Source: JAPOXR01 sp965116115 (GTDB taxonomy: Bacteria; Pseudomonadota; Alphaproteobacteria; Rhodobacterales; Rhodobacteraceae). Taken from it: a DNA stretch of 64,000 nucleotides. This document shows positions 44,761 to 53,168 of this stretch, piece by piece (the first letter of the stretch is position 1; each line of letters opens with the position of its first letter). Under the pieces are notes generated by a model that worked only from the letters and a program-made list of their open reading frames with translations, had not been told where the DNA came from and did no database searches. Position numbers and translations under genes: made by a program. The stretch is from assembly GCA_965116115.1 (NCBI GenBank), contig OZ220486.1:4650001-4714000 (forward strand). Direction: 5' to 3'.

Positions 44761-44874
44761 GGGGAATGTCCCACTTGGTGTTGCTTCCTTTTTTTTCAGA
44801 AAATCCCCGAGCCCGACGCTCGGGAGAGGCAACACCGCCCATATCAAAGTTCAACACCAAGCGGGACATTCCCC
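44761..44874. repeat. 114-bp MITE (family D) built from IS256-family ends
   Basis: Ends are inverted repeats GGGGAATGTCCCACTTGGTG / complementary arm ending GGGACATTCCCC. The interior (CTTCCTTTT, AAATCCCCGAGC, GCTCGGGAGAGGCAACACCG) matches the right end of the complete IS256-family element at 10686-10781. So it is a deletion derivative carrying a second copy of the outer repeat. No target duplication is visible, which suggests rearrangement on its right side. Confidence 0.8.
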
Positions 44875-44999
44875 GGTCGAGATTGTCAGAGAGGGATCCG
44901 CAGGGGCTTTCTCCACTCTTTTATCTTCACATCAATCCATACGGCCGGTTCGATGTGGATCTGGACAAGCGGGTCGACTTTGGAATGCTGGCGGCCTAA
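44875..44999 (+). pseudogene. short C-terminal fragment, possibly of a Tn3-type transposase
   Basis: A plus-strand frame ends GLSPLFYLHINPYGRFDVDL, then DKRVDFGMLAA. This resembles the extreme C-terminus of some Tn3-family transposases; the assignment is tentative because only 40 residues remain. Confidence 0.35.
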
Positions 45000-45081
45000 A
45001 ACTCTTTACAAAGTGCGTGAACTGTTAAAAGCGCGCGGATAGACCCGCCTGTAAGACAAGGATGATGAGAGGCTATGAAAA

Positions 45082-45675
45082 ATGCCGCCCAACCGGCGAA
45101 CAGTAAAGAGTGACGGTGATAGTCGCCCTGCGGATGGTCAAAAGCGCGGTCGGGACTTTCTGGGAGAGGCAGAAATCGGCCGACTGTTGAAAGCTGCCAA
45201 ACGTGGCCGCCGTATTGTTCGGGAACGCCTGCCTCTTCTGCTGATGTTCCGGCGCGGGCTGCGTGCATCAGAAGCAATTGCCCTACGCCGTGCCGATATA
45301 GACCCTGATCAGGCTAGCCGCTGGATATCACGACTTAAGAATGGTCTGAGCGTCGAGCAGCCCATTGCAGGTGACTAGTTGCGGGCAATCCGCCGCTGGC
45401 TGGCTTTGCGAGAGGATACACTTCCGTGGCTGTTTGTGTCCGAACGTCGGCAACCCCTCACGCGCCAAGCGGTGAACTACATTGTTACCCGTGCGGGTAA
45501 ACAGGCGAGGCTGGGGCATATACATCCCCATATGCTGCGATATTCCTGTGGGTTCGCATTGGCCAACAAAGGGCATGACCTTCGCCTGATCCAGGATTAT
45601 CGTGGACATCGGGATCCGCGGCATACCATACATTACATACGCACGGCTTCTGGCCGGTTCGAAGGGCTTTGGTAA
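45082..45675 (+). pseudogene. tyrosine recombinase (integrase) with an in-frame amber codon
   Basis: The frame is continuous from 45082 to 45675 except for TAG at 45376-45378. Before it: FLGEAEIGRLLKAAKRGRR, and MFRRGLRASEAIALRRADID with the first catalytic Arg. After it: LRAIRRWLALREDTLPWLF, HPHMLRYSCGFALANKG (H-x-x-R), GHRDPRHTIHYIRT with His and the nucleophile Tyr. In relatives the codon at TAG encodes Glu (GDELRAI), so one G-to-T change explains it. Short, FimB-like, without a core-binding domain. Next gene starts 14 bp downstream. Confidence 0.88.
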
Positions 45676-45688
45676 AGGATACGAAAAA

Positions 45689-47107
45689 ATGACGATCAAG
45701 ATTCCTGCAACGGTATTGGATGGTCTCGTGAAATGGATGGCGCGTGGGCCTTGGCCTGAGCACTTTCGGGAAGCGGTCGGCGATCATCTTCATGCCTATT
45801 GTGACCAGCATGATCTCGACACGTTCGAGGAAATGGCGGCAAAGATCGGCCAGCACTGGGTCTCTGCACTGATTGACATGGCAATGATGGACTTCCTGAG
45901 CCGGGAAACCGAGGATGGCAATGTGGTTGATCTGTATCTCAAGCGCCGAGGCTGGAATGAGAAAGCCATTCCCAAAGCCTACCTCAAAGGCATCCGAAAC
46001 TCAGTGATGAGCCTCTATGAGGCCAGCGATATCCGTCCCGGTGAATCTTTCATGGCGCGCGACCTGATTCTGGGCGGTGATCCCGTCCTTGTCGAAGAAC
46101 GGTCAGGCACGCAGACAATGCTCCAATGGGAACAACTTGCGATGCGCATCGTGAAAGTACGGGGCCGCCACTTCATCGCGAGTGGGGCATTGCCTTACAA
46201 GCCAGAGCTTACTGAGCAGGTCATTGAGGAAATCCGCCTGCGCGCCGATAAGGCCGATATCAAGCTTGAAGACATATTCAGTGAGAAAAATGAATATCCT
46301 GAACCGGAACTGATCCACGACCTATCAATGACCATGGTCTTGAAAATTTCGGCCCCGCTGTTCTCCGAGGTCTGGTTGATGGGAACCGCGTTGGACCCGG
46401 AAGATATGGAACCGCCAACCATGGTCAATGCTGAAGGGGATGAGCTTGAGTTCATACAGTTGCACTGTTCCTTTACAAAAGGTGTAACGCAGAAACAGCT
46501 TCGGGAACTCTTTAATGATGCCCCAGATATGGACGCAGCCTCGTCGAAAATCTGGAACTGGTTTGCGCAGCCAGGTGAGGAACCGAAATCGCGCCCCAGA
46601 CAGGCTGGAAACCTGACCTACAAGACGCATCTGGGAAACGGGTGCCTTGTTCTTGGCACGATTGAACTGAAGGGTAAAAAACTGGTGGCGCATGTCAACT
46701 CCGCCGAGCGGGCAGAAAAATTACAGGAGCGCCTGAAAGACATTCTCGGTGGCTTGGTATCAAAACCCATCATGATGCGTCAAACTGTAGAACAGGCCGT
46801 GGCAGAACATCGCGTCGACAAGCCCGCGCCCAACGAACAAGTGAAAATGCCTTCTGAGGCCGAAAGACGGATCGCGAAGGATTACTATGATCGACACTAT
46901 CGTAAAACTCTGGATGAGCCCATTTCCATGCTTAATGGAAAATCCCCGCGTGCTGCCGTCAAAACGGCAAAGGGAAAAGAAAAAGTGGTTACCTGGCTGA
47001 AGATTCTCGAAACCAGTGAAGCGAGAATGCGGCAGCATAAGCCAATCGGACCTTACGACTTCTCATGGATGTGGCAGGAACTCGGAATTGCAGAACTCAG
47101 GAAATGA
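45689..47107 (+). CDS. conserved hypothetical protein next to the integrase
   Basis: 472 residues. I recognise it only as a family of large plasmid/island-associated proteins of unknown function. Conserved-looking blocks are DYL-like VVDLYLKRRGWNEKAIPKAY, GESFMARDLILGGDPVLV, a mid-region ending IWNWF, VLGTIELKGKKLVAHVNSAE and a C-terminal TLDEPISMLNGKSPRAAVKT...YDFSWMWQELG. It is charged, with no signal peptide or membrane segment. ATG 45689 follows AAGGA and is preferred over the longer open frame from 45602, which overlaps the integrase. Confidence 0.75.
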   Translation: MTIKIPATVLDGLVKWMARGPWPEHFREAVGDHLHAYCDQHDLDTFEEMAAKIGQHWVSALIDMAMMDFLSRETEDGNVVDLYLKRRGWNEKAIPKAYLKGIRNSVMSLYEASDIRPGESFMARDLILGGDPVLVEERSGTQTMLQWEQLAMRIVKVRGRHFIASGALPYKPELTEQVIEEIRLRADKADIKLEDIFSEKNEYPEPELIHDLSMTMVLKISAPLFSEVWLMGTALDPEDMEPPTMVNAEGDELEFIQLHCSFTKGVTQKQLRELFNDAPDMDAASSKIWNWFAQPGEEPKSRPRQAGNLTYKTHLGNGCLVLGTIELKGKKLVAHVNSAERAEKLQERLKDILGGLVSKPIMMRQTVEQAVAEHRVDKPAPNEQVKMPSEAERRIAKDYYDRHYRKTLDEPISMLNGKSPRAAVKTAKGKEKVVTWLKILETSEARMRQHKPIGPYDFSWMWQELGIAELRK

Positions 47108-47183
47108 TGTTCACAAATATTCTGGATTTTGTCCGAATTCGCAGCCTCGGGCCAGTTGGGCCTGGGCGGTTGTCTTTGATAAA

Positions 47184-47387
47184 GGCTCAATTTACAAATC
47201 GTATGCATGGCCTTTCGGTTCCAGCAGAAAAAATGTGCGGAACGAGGCATGTTTTGGCCCAACATACTGATACTATTGCAGAATAGTTGCCGAAGTATCT
47301 GGCACAACCGTTTTGTGATCTATGACATCCATCTCCTTGTATATAAATACATTACAGTATTGATGCATACGATTTGTAAATTGAGCC
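47184..47387. repeat. MITE family A, copy 3
   Basis: Intact 204-bp copy with the same terminal repeats (GGCTCAATTTACAAATCG...) and an 8-bp target duplication TTGATAAA (47176-47183 and 47388-47395), 76 bp after the hypothetical gene. Confidence 0.93.
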
Positions 47388-48320
47388 TTGATAAAGACTG
47401 CGGAGGATGTTGATATCCATCATCTGGCGCTGACCGCTCCAAGCCCGCGGTACCATCGCCCAAAATGATTGCCATACTTGCTTTTGATAGGTTGGAAGTC
47501 CGCCAGCTTTCGCAACAGAGATTTGAGTCCGCAACCACGGCATGATCCCAAAACAGGAGCGCAAAACCTCCGAAAAGAAATACAAACGAGGGGTTCATGC
47601 AAAAACCTGTGGGACCTCGCGTTCCTTTGTTGGGCCGAACCCAACTATCCCGTCATCGCAAAGCGCGTGGCATGGTTTAACGATCCGGCGCTGAAGAAGA
47701 AGCTCGGGCGCAACCTGAAGGGTTAGCGCCCGCGATCAGGATCAGTATCCCGCCCATGCTTGCGGAAGGCGGACTTCTCGCCGTTTTTCTGAAGGCTGGC
47801 GCGGGGCATTTCCGCGTCGGGGCGAACATTCTTTTTGTCGGAGCCGCTTGTCAGGATTTGTGTCGCGCGTTCATTCCCTTGCCGCTCCCTGAAAAGGCCA
47901 GTGATTTGCTTCGGAGAAGACGGGGATTTTTCAGGCTCTGAGGCGCGGGTGGGCGCCTTGACGCCCCATTGAAAAGCACCGTCTTCTTGCGGCTGGTGGT
48001 GTCGCCAGGGGAGGGGACAGGCACGCCCCTGTCGCCCCGATTGATCCCCGCCGCGCCCTTCGGCGCATTGTCGCGGCTCACGCCCCAAGAGGGCCGACGT
48101 TCCGACTTCGTCGTGTCGCGCAATACTTTCTTGTTTTTATCGTCATCATTGCCCGTGAAATTATTCATACTCCCAACATAGACGCGGCGGCAAACCCATC
48201 TCGATCCGGGCTGCGGGCAAAGTGATAGAGCGAACAACAAAGGTTCAAGACAATGCCCCCGTTCAGCAATTCACACCGTCCTGCTATGGCGGTGCGAAGG
48301 ACGCAAGTCCCGCCAAAATG
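47388..48320. other. long stretch with only doubtful reading frames
   Basis: Over 900 bp without a recognised gene. A plus-strand frame ending at 47726 has the coding-like tail NLWDLAFLCWAEPNYPVIAK and may be a gene remnant. On the minus strand, a 105-codon frame at 47851-48168 begins MNNFTGNDDDKNKKVLRDTT and is rich in Arg, Ser and Lys; it has no known motif and only a too-close GGGAG, so it is listed here but not called. Confidence 0.45.
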
Positions 48321-48322
48321 GC

Positions 48323-48351
48323 TTGAGAGCTATATAGCTGTAGGCTATAAT
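48323..48351 (+). promoter_or_regulatory. higBA promoter with embedded operator
   Basis: A near-consensus sigma-70 promoter: TTGAGA (48323-48328), 17-bp spacer, TATAAT (48346-48351), 10 bp before the higB ATG, so the mRNA has almost no leader. The spacer contains the perfect palindrome AGCTATATAGCT (48328-48339) and an overlapping TATAGC-TGTAG-GCTATA, good candidates for HigA autorepression. Confidence 0.75.
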
Positions 48352-48433
48352 TTGGTTTGGTATGGAATGGGAAGTTGCGTTTCACGAAGAGTTTGAAGGT
48401 GGGTTCGATGAGCTCTCCGAAGGGGTGCAGGAC

Positions 48434-50761
48434 CTTTCACGGACTCACTGTTGACAGAGCATTATTTGATGCTGTATGTGATTCGGCATGAACGTAGGAA
48501 TGCGAATGATCTCGGCCGATGGCGCAGCCTGGTTGAAGGGAGCCATCAAGGCCGGCGGCATGACCCGTCATGCGCTTGCCCGCGGTCTGTGCGAGCATGA
48601 GGACTGGCGCAATGCGCGGGGCGGGTTGTGCACCTCATCGGCAGGCAAGGCGCTGCCGGGACTGGCGCGGGCACTGGGTGTCTCGCTGCCCGCTGCCCGC
48701 ATGTTCAGTGCGACCTCGGGGCCAGGGGAGCCGGACGGCGGTCACGTTCCCTCCGTCGAGGTCTCCTGCCCGCTCCGGGAACTCGGACCGGTCACTTTGC
48801 GGGTCGTCGGCAAGGCGGATGCCGGGCGGTGGCGGGCGATGATGGAACGGCATCATCCCCGGGGCTGCCCGCAGGCGCCGGGAGCGGTGTTGAATTATTG
48901 GATCGTCTCCGGGCGCTATGGTTGCATCGGCGGCATCGGCTTTCGGGCCGCCAGCTGGCACGTCAAGCCCCGCGATGAATGGATCGGGTGGTCGAATGCG
49001 GCGAAAGCCGCCAATCTCGGCCTTCTCGTTAACAATCACCGTTTTCTGATCCTGCCCGGCGTTGCAGTGCCATACCTCGCCTCGCATGTGCTCGGCAAGG
49101 CGGGACGGTGTCTGCCGGACGACTGGCAGGCGCGTCACGGCTGCCGCCCGCAAGCAGTCTACACCTATGTCGACGACACCAGGGCGGGGAGCTGCTATCG
49201 CGCTGCCAATTGGCGCTTCGCCGGCATGACGGCGGCGCGGGCCCGTTCGGGTGAGGCCAAACCGCAGTGCAGGATCTTCATGCGGTCCTTGGAGCGGGGC
49301 TGGCGCCGACGGATGGCGGAGGCGCCGCGGCGTCCGATCGGCGCCCTGGCGGACAGCTGGGTTGACGAAGGCGACGGCACGGGGGATAACGAGTTCGCAT
49401 ACTCGACACACTGCGATGGCCGGGTGCGCCGCCGGCTGCGGCGCGTCGGAGACGCGTGGATCAGGAATGCCGGCGGCACGATTCCGGAGATGTTCCCGAA
49501 CGCCGCCGATCAAACGGCGGTTTACCGTCTTCTGTCGAACCCGGATGTCACCATGCGGCATGTCTTGGAGTCCCATATCGAGGCTGCGGTGAGGCGCTGC
49601 CGCGCTCATCGCCGTATTCTGGCGGTGCAGGACACGACGATGCTCAACTATTCCGGTCTGGCCGGGAGCGCCGAAGGCTTGGCTCCGCTCGGCGGCGGCG
49701 GCAAGGGATCGGCAGGCATCGCCGCGCACGCGATGCTCGCCTTCGTGCCCGGCGGCCGGCCGCTGGGGGTGCTTTCGATAGACGCCGACTTCCGTGGGAA
49801 CGCCGGGAGCGACAGGACCGAAAGCCTGCGCTGGCTGGACGGTTTCGGGGTCTGCGGAGAGCTGGCCGCGGCCTGTCCCGATGCCGAGACGATCTGCGTC
49901 GGCGACCGCGAAATGGACATCTGGGAAATCCACCGCGAGGCGGCGCGGACGGGCCGGCGCGTCGTGCTCCGCGCCTGCCGGTCAAAAAAGCGCCGGGTCC
50001 TGACGGAAACCGGCGAGCCTCGAAACCTGTTTTCCTTCATGGCGGAACAGCCCGAACTCGGACGCATGACCATCGAACTCGACGCGGCGGGCGGGAAGCG
50101 CAAACGGGCGTCCCGGAAAGTGGAGCTGTCGGTCCAGGCGTCGCGGGTGACGGCGCTGCCTCCGAAGGCCGCCGGGGAAGGCGGCGCGCTGGAGATGCTG
50201 GCGGTGCGGGCGAGCGAGACCGATCCGGAGGATCCGGAAAAGGCGCTCGACTGGGTGATTCTCTCGAGCGCCGGCGACGCGACGCCGGAAACAGCATACG
50301 ATGTGCTGTCGATATATCGGGATCGCCAGTCCATCGAACGCTGGTTCGACACGTTGAAGCGGGGCACCTGCATCAGCGACCGGAAACTGAACACGGCCGA
50401 CGACCTGCGGACCTGCCTGGCCTTCGACGCGGTCGCCGCCTGGCGCGTTCACGAACTGTCTCGTCTCGCGCGCGAGGCCCCCGACACCCCGGCGGCGGAG
50501 ATTGTCCGGCCGGTGGAAATCCAAGCCCTCGACCTCATCCTCACTGCCTGTCGAATGCCGTGCGTCGGCGACCGGGCCTCCGCGGCGCGGGGACCTCCGA
50601 CCGTGTATGACTATGTGCTTGCCATGGGCCGCATCGTCGGCTTCCGCCCGTCAAAACGGCAACCGTTGCCGGGTCCGCTCAAATGTTTCAAAGGAGATGA
50701 CAGAATCCAGTTTACCGTCGCACTCATCGAAAACGCGCAGTCAACAGTGATAAAGTGAAAG
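48434..50761 (+). mobile_element. IS4-family (IS50-like) insertion sequence, complete
   Basis: 2328 bp with imperfect inverted ends CTTTCACGGACTCACTGTTGAC and, from the right, CTTTCACTTTATCACTGTTGAC. Flanked by the 9-bp duplication GTGCAGGAC (48425-48433 and 50762-50770), the length expected of IS50-type elements. It carries one large transposase gene. Confidence 0.93.
48488..50758 (+). CDS. IS4-family transposase fused to a DruA-like DUF4338 domain
   Basis: 756 residues, about 280 more than IS50 transposase. Residues 300-756 are an IS50-type transposase: DNA-binding region near WVDEGDGTGDNEFAYSTHCD, first Asp in LAVQDTTMLNYSG, second in CVGDREMDIWEI, and the IS4 Y-R-E-K box YRDRQSIERWFDTLK. 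Residues about 90-285 resemble DUF4338, the domain of Druantia protein DruA: LRVVGKADAGRWRAMMERHH, YGCIGGIGFRAASW, VYTYVDDTRAGSCYRAANW. Full length and uninterrupted. No other Druantia genes are nearby. Confidence 0.9.
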   Translation: MNVGMRMISADGAAWLKGAIKAGGMTRHALARGLCEHEDWRNARGGLCTSSAGKALPGLARALGVSLPAARMFSATSGPGEPDGGHVPSVEVSCPLRELGPVTLRVVGKADAGRWRAMMERHHPRGCPQAPGAVLNYWIVSGRYGCIGGIGFRAASWHVKPRDEWIGWSNAAKAANLGLLVNNHRFLILPGVAVPYLASHVLGKAGRCLPDDWQARHGCRPQAVYTYVDDTRAGSCYRAANWRFAGMTAARARSGEAKPQCRIFMRSLERGWRRRMAEAPRRPIGALADSWVDEGDGTGDNEFAYSTHCDGRVRRRLRRVGDAWIRNAGGTIPEMFPNAADQTAVYRLLSNPDVTMRHVLESHIEAAVRRCRAHRRILAVQDTTMLNYSGLAGSAEGLAPLGGGGKGSAGIAAHAMLAFVPGGRPLGVLSIDADFRGNAGSDRTESLRWLDGFGVCGELAAACPDAETICVGDREMDIWEIHREAARTGRRVVLRACRSKKRRVLTETGEPRNLFSFMAEQPELGRMTIELDAAGGKRKRASRKVELSVQASRVTALPPKAAGEGGALEMLAVRASETDPEDPEKALDWVILSSAGDATPETAYDVLSIYRDRQSIERWFDTLKRGTCISDRKLNTADDLRTCLAFDAVAAWRVHELSRLAREAPDTPAAEIVRPVEIQALDLILTACRMPCVGDRASAARGPPTVYDYVLAMGRIVGFRPSKRQPLPGPLKCFKGDDRIQFTVALIENAQSTVIK

Positions 50762-51057
50762 GTGCAGGACGCCATCCTGGCTGAGGCCGCGCTGTTGGCA
50801 AAGGTCGGCCCTAGCCTGAAGCGTCCCCACGCGGATACTTTGAACGGTTCAAAGCACGCGAACATGAAAGAGCTGAGATGCAATGCGGATGATGGTGTCT
50901 GGCGCATCGCCTTTGCCTTCGATCCCGAGCGGGAGGCCATCCTTCTGACGGCGGGCGACAAGGCAGGCGTAAACGAGAAACGCTTCTATAAGAAGCTGAT
51001 CGCCAAAGCGGACGCCCGCTTCGACCAGCATCTTGCATCGCAAGAAAGGAGAAAGTG

Positions 51058-51417
51058 ATGGATAAGTCTCTGACTGATAAACTGAATGAACTGCCTGACG
51101 CGCGCCGGGAACGTATCCTCGCTGAAGCAGACCGCCTGCACGCTGAATACCTGACGCTGCAAGAGCTGCGCAAAGCGAAGAAGCTTACACAAACCCAACT
51201 GGCGGAAACGCTGAACATCCGCCAAGCGACCATCGCGCAGATGGAAAAGCGCAGTGATCTGATGCTTTCAACATTGCGCAGCTATGTCGAAGCTATAGGT
51301 GGGAAGCTCAGTCTGATGGTAGAGTTTCCTGATCGCGCGCCGGTTTCGCTCGAAGGGTTTGGTAACACAGAGGAACTGCCGCGCAAGCGGCCTGACGAGC
51401 GCGCATTACCGACATGA
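51058..51417 (+). CDS. higA: HigA-type HTH antitoxin
   Basis: 119 residues. An N-terminal coiled segment (LNELPDARRERILAEADRL) precedes an XRE-type HTH (KKLTQTQLAETLNIRQATIA, then QMEKRSDLMLSTLRSYVEAI), ending in a beta-strand tail KLSLMVEFPD, as in HigA/HigA2 antitoxins. AGGAG precedes ATG 51058, which overlaps the higB stop. Because the IS splits higB, it may now be expressed from elsewhere or not at all. Confidence 0.9.
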   Translation: MDKSLTDKLNELPDARRERILAEADRLHAEYLTLQELRKAKKLTQTQLAETLNIRQATIAQMEKRSDLMLSTLRSYVEAIGGKLSLMVEFPDRAPVSLEGFGNTEELPRKRPDERALPT

Positions 51418-51464
51418 CACCACCGTGCCGGTGTGATGATGGTTTGTATGAAAATTGTTCACCG

Positions 51465-51734
51465 TTATCGGCGCGCGCGCAATTGCTCTAGCAATTGTAT
51501 CGATGGAAATCCGTCCGGCGGAAGCCTCCGATCTGTTTGGTACTTCTGAACCGCACTTATGAAGCCTTCGTCGGCTTTTCTATCAACCCGCCCAGGCTTA
51601 AATTTGGCTGCACACAGAAGAATTCGCATGTCTTTGCGTTCTGTCAAGGACAACAGGCGCGCATCACGCGGCCATGGAGCGGAAAAGCCACCCGCTCCTT
51701 TCAAATGGTCCGAGAGTAGTCCTACAGACATCAC
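51465..51734 (-). pseudogene. peptidoglycan-binding-domain fragment
   Basis: The minus-strand frame ends with CAAKFKPGRVDRKADEGFIS, then AVQKYQTDRRLPPDGFPSIQ and LLEQLRAR. This fits the PG_binding_1 fold at the C-terminus of lytic transglycosylases (A-x-x-x-F/Y-Q-x-D-x-x-L-P-x-D-G). The upstream catalytic part is absent; upstream of about 51660 the frame is not domain-like. Confidence 0.5.
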
Positions 51735-51753
51735 ATACGTTGACGTTATATTC

Positions 51754-51780
51754 AGACTTCCTGACCTGATCCCCTGTTAA
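51754..51780. repeat. MITE family B end fragment
   Basis: CAGACTTCCTGACCTGAT matches the left terminal repeat of the two full MITE B copies; the match fades after 51780. Only one end remains. Confidence 0.7.
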
Positions 51781-51862
51781 TCCGAAGTTCCAGTGCCGAT
51801 AAAGCGCAAGTATCTGATATAAATGACGTTCGATAGATTTCAGCGGCGTTTTACCAGGTACG

Positions 51863-52802
51863 CTACGGCTTCACACCCAGGAGTTTGAATGCTTTTCTCT
51901 GGAGCGGCGCAGGCCGTGCAGTGACCTGGAAGGGTTCGGCGCCCGCAAGGCGGGGCGCTGCGGTGTTGCGGGTGACAGCAGCGAGATCGCCGATGAGGGT
52001 GCGGAAGCTGTGCACCGGATCCCCCTCGGGCGTCCTCTTCGTTGCCGCTTCAGTCCGGGCGCTCGGCGATACCTGCGCCGGAGCTGCGACGGACGGCCGC
52101 CGGGCCTCGGCGCCTTCGGCATCCTCGTCGTCGAACAGCATGGGCTTGAGCCTCTGACGCATGTGCCATTGGACGCAGCAGGCAAGCATGCACAGGAAGA
52201 TGCAGGCCCGGCCCCGGGATTCGGTGCGGCAGCAGACCGGGCGGACCTTCAGGTCCACGGTCTTCAGGCTGCGGAAGGCCCGTTCCACGGAGCTCAACCG
52301 CTTGCAGGCCCTCACCGTGCCGGGGCCGTCGAGTTCGCTCTCCGGCATACTGGTGCGGATCACATAGAGACCGTCGAGCCCGGCCTCGGCGGCGATGGCG
52401 GCTTCGTCTCGCCGGAAGGTGAAGGCGCCGTCATCGCCGATGGATCGCGTGAAGCGCTCAGCTGCCTTGTGCTTGCCGATGACCTTGCCGACGCGCTCCC
52501 CGATTTTCCCGGCGCCTTTGAGACGGCGTTTCTCACGCCGTGTCGCCGCTGCGGTCGGTTCGAACAGGTCTTCGGCAGCCTTGATCAGTTCCCGGCGCTT
52601 GCGGGTTCGGTCCTCGGCCAGCAGGGGGTCGCGGCATGCCATGAGGCGCTCGCCGGGATGCGCATCGCTGGTGATTTCCGCCAAGTCTCTCTCGTCGAAG
52701 AGCGACATCTTCACGTCGCCGGCCTCCGCCAGTGAACGGACAGCCGGTCCCCTCAGGGCGCTGATCCAGTCCAGACCCGCAGGTTCCGCATCCCGGCGGA
52801 TT
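51863..52802 (-). pseudogene. IS1634-family transposase, C-terminal part
   Basis: The minus strand reads GLDWISALRGPAVRSLAEAG, MSLFDERDLAEITSDAHPGE, then YVIRTSMPESELDGPGTVRA and VERAFRSLKTVDLKVRPVCC, with FLCMLACCVQWHMR. These are the last two catalytic-region blocks of IS1634 transposases (SxERAFRSLKTxDLxxRP). The N-terminal part is missing: at 52802 the sequence switches abruptly to an IS66 end. Confidence 0.82.
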
Positions 52803-53049
52803 TGAACTTACGCCCAGCCGATTCCTGATGGAGCCCCGCTCCTGAATCCCGTGCTTCCGAAAAATATTTCAATGACCGCCGCCGGCGGATGATCCCGTCT
52901 CCGGGAACGGTTGCCGGCTACTTGACCACTTACGCTCAGGGTAGAACAAAGAGAGCATCTTCCCGGCGGCAGAGTTCATCAAGATTACCGGGTGAACCAA
53001 CAAACTTGTCAACGAAACCACAAATTTTTTTACATTTTCGGATTAAATG
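52798..53049. repeat. duplicated segment, copy 2: IS66 end plus fic upstream region
   Basis: Repeats 44086-44340 almost base for base, through the left arm of the operator-like inverted repeat (TTTTACATTTTCGGATTAAATG, truncated by the IS30 element). The downstream continuation resumes at 54479. Confidence 0.82.
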
Positions 53050-53168
53050 CCCCGGCCAAACTCCGAAATGCATCGCTTCATCTGTAGACCGCGATTGAGG
53101 CAGATCTACATGTTGTATGCGGGTCAAGCGGGTGCGATACTCTCTATGATGAAAACGGAGGGAATCGC

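Larger units (their letters stand above)
48362..51058 (+). pseudogene. higB: HigB/RelE-family toxin gene split by an IS4-family element
   Basis: The N-terminal 24 codons (48362-48433: MEWEVAFHEEFEGGFDELSE) are separated from the rest (50771-51058: AILAEAALLAKVGPSLKRPH, ELRCNADDGVWRIAFAFDPE, LTAGDKAGVNEKRFYKKLI) by a 2328-bp element. Removing it plus one GTGCAGGAC gives a 119-residue protein of the phage-Gp49/HigB type. The ribonuclease toxin is therefore inactive here, while the antitoxin gene remains intact (TGATG overlap). Confidence 0.9.

Noticed and set aside
48488..50758. Druantia defence system
   Set aside because: Only a DruA-like domain fused to a transposase is present, inside an element with a clean 9-bp duplication; no DruB-E genes.
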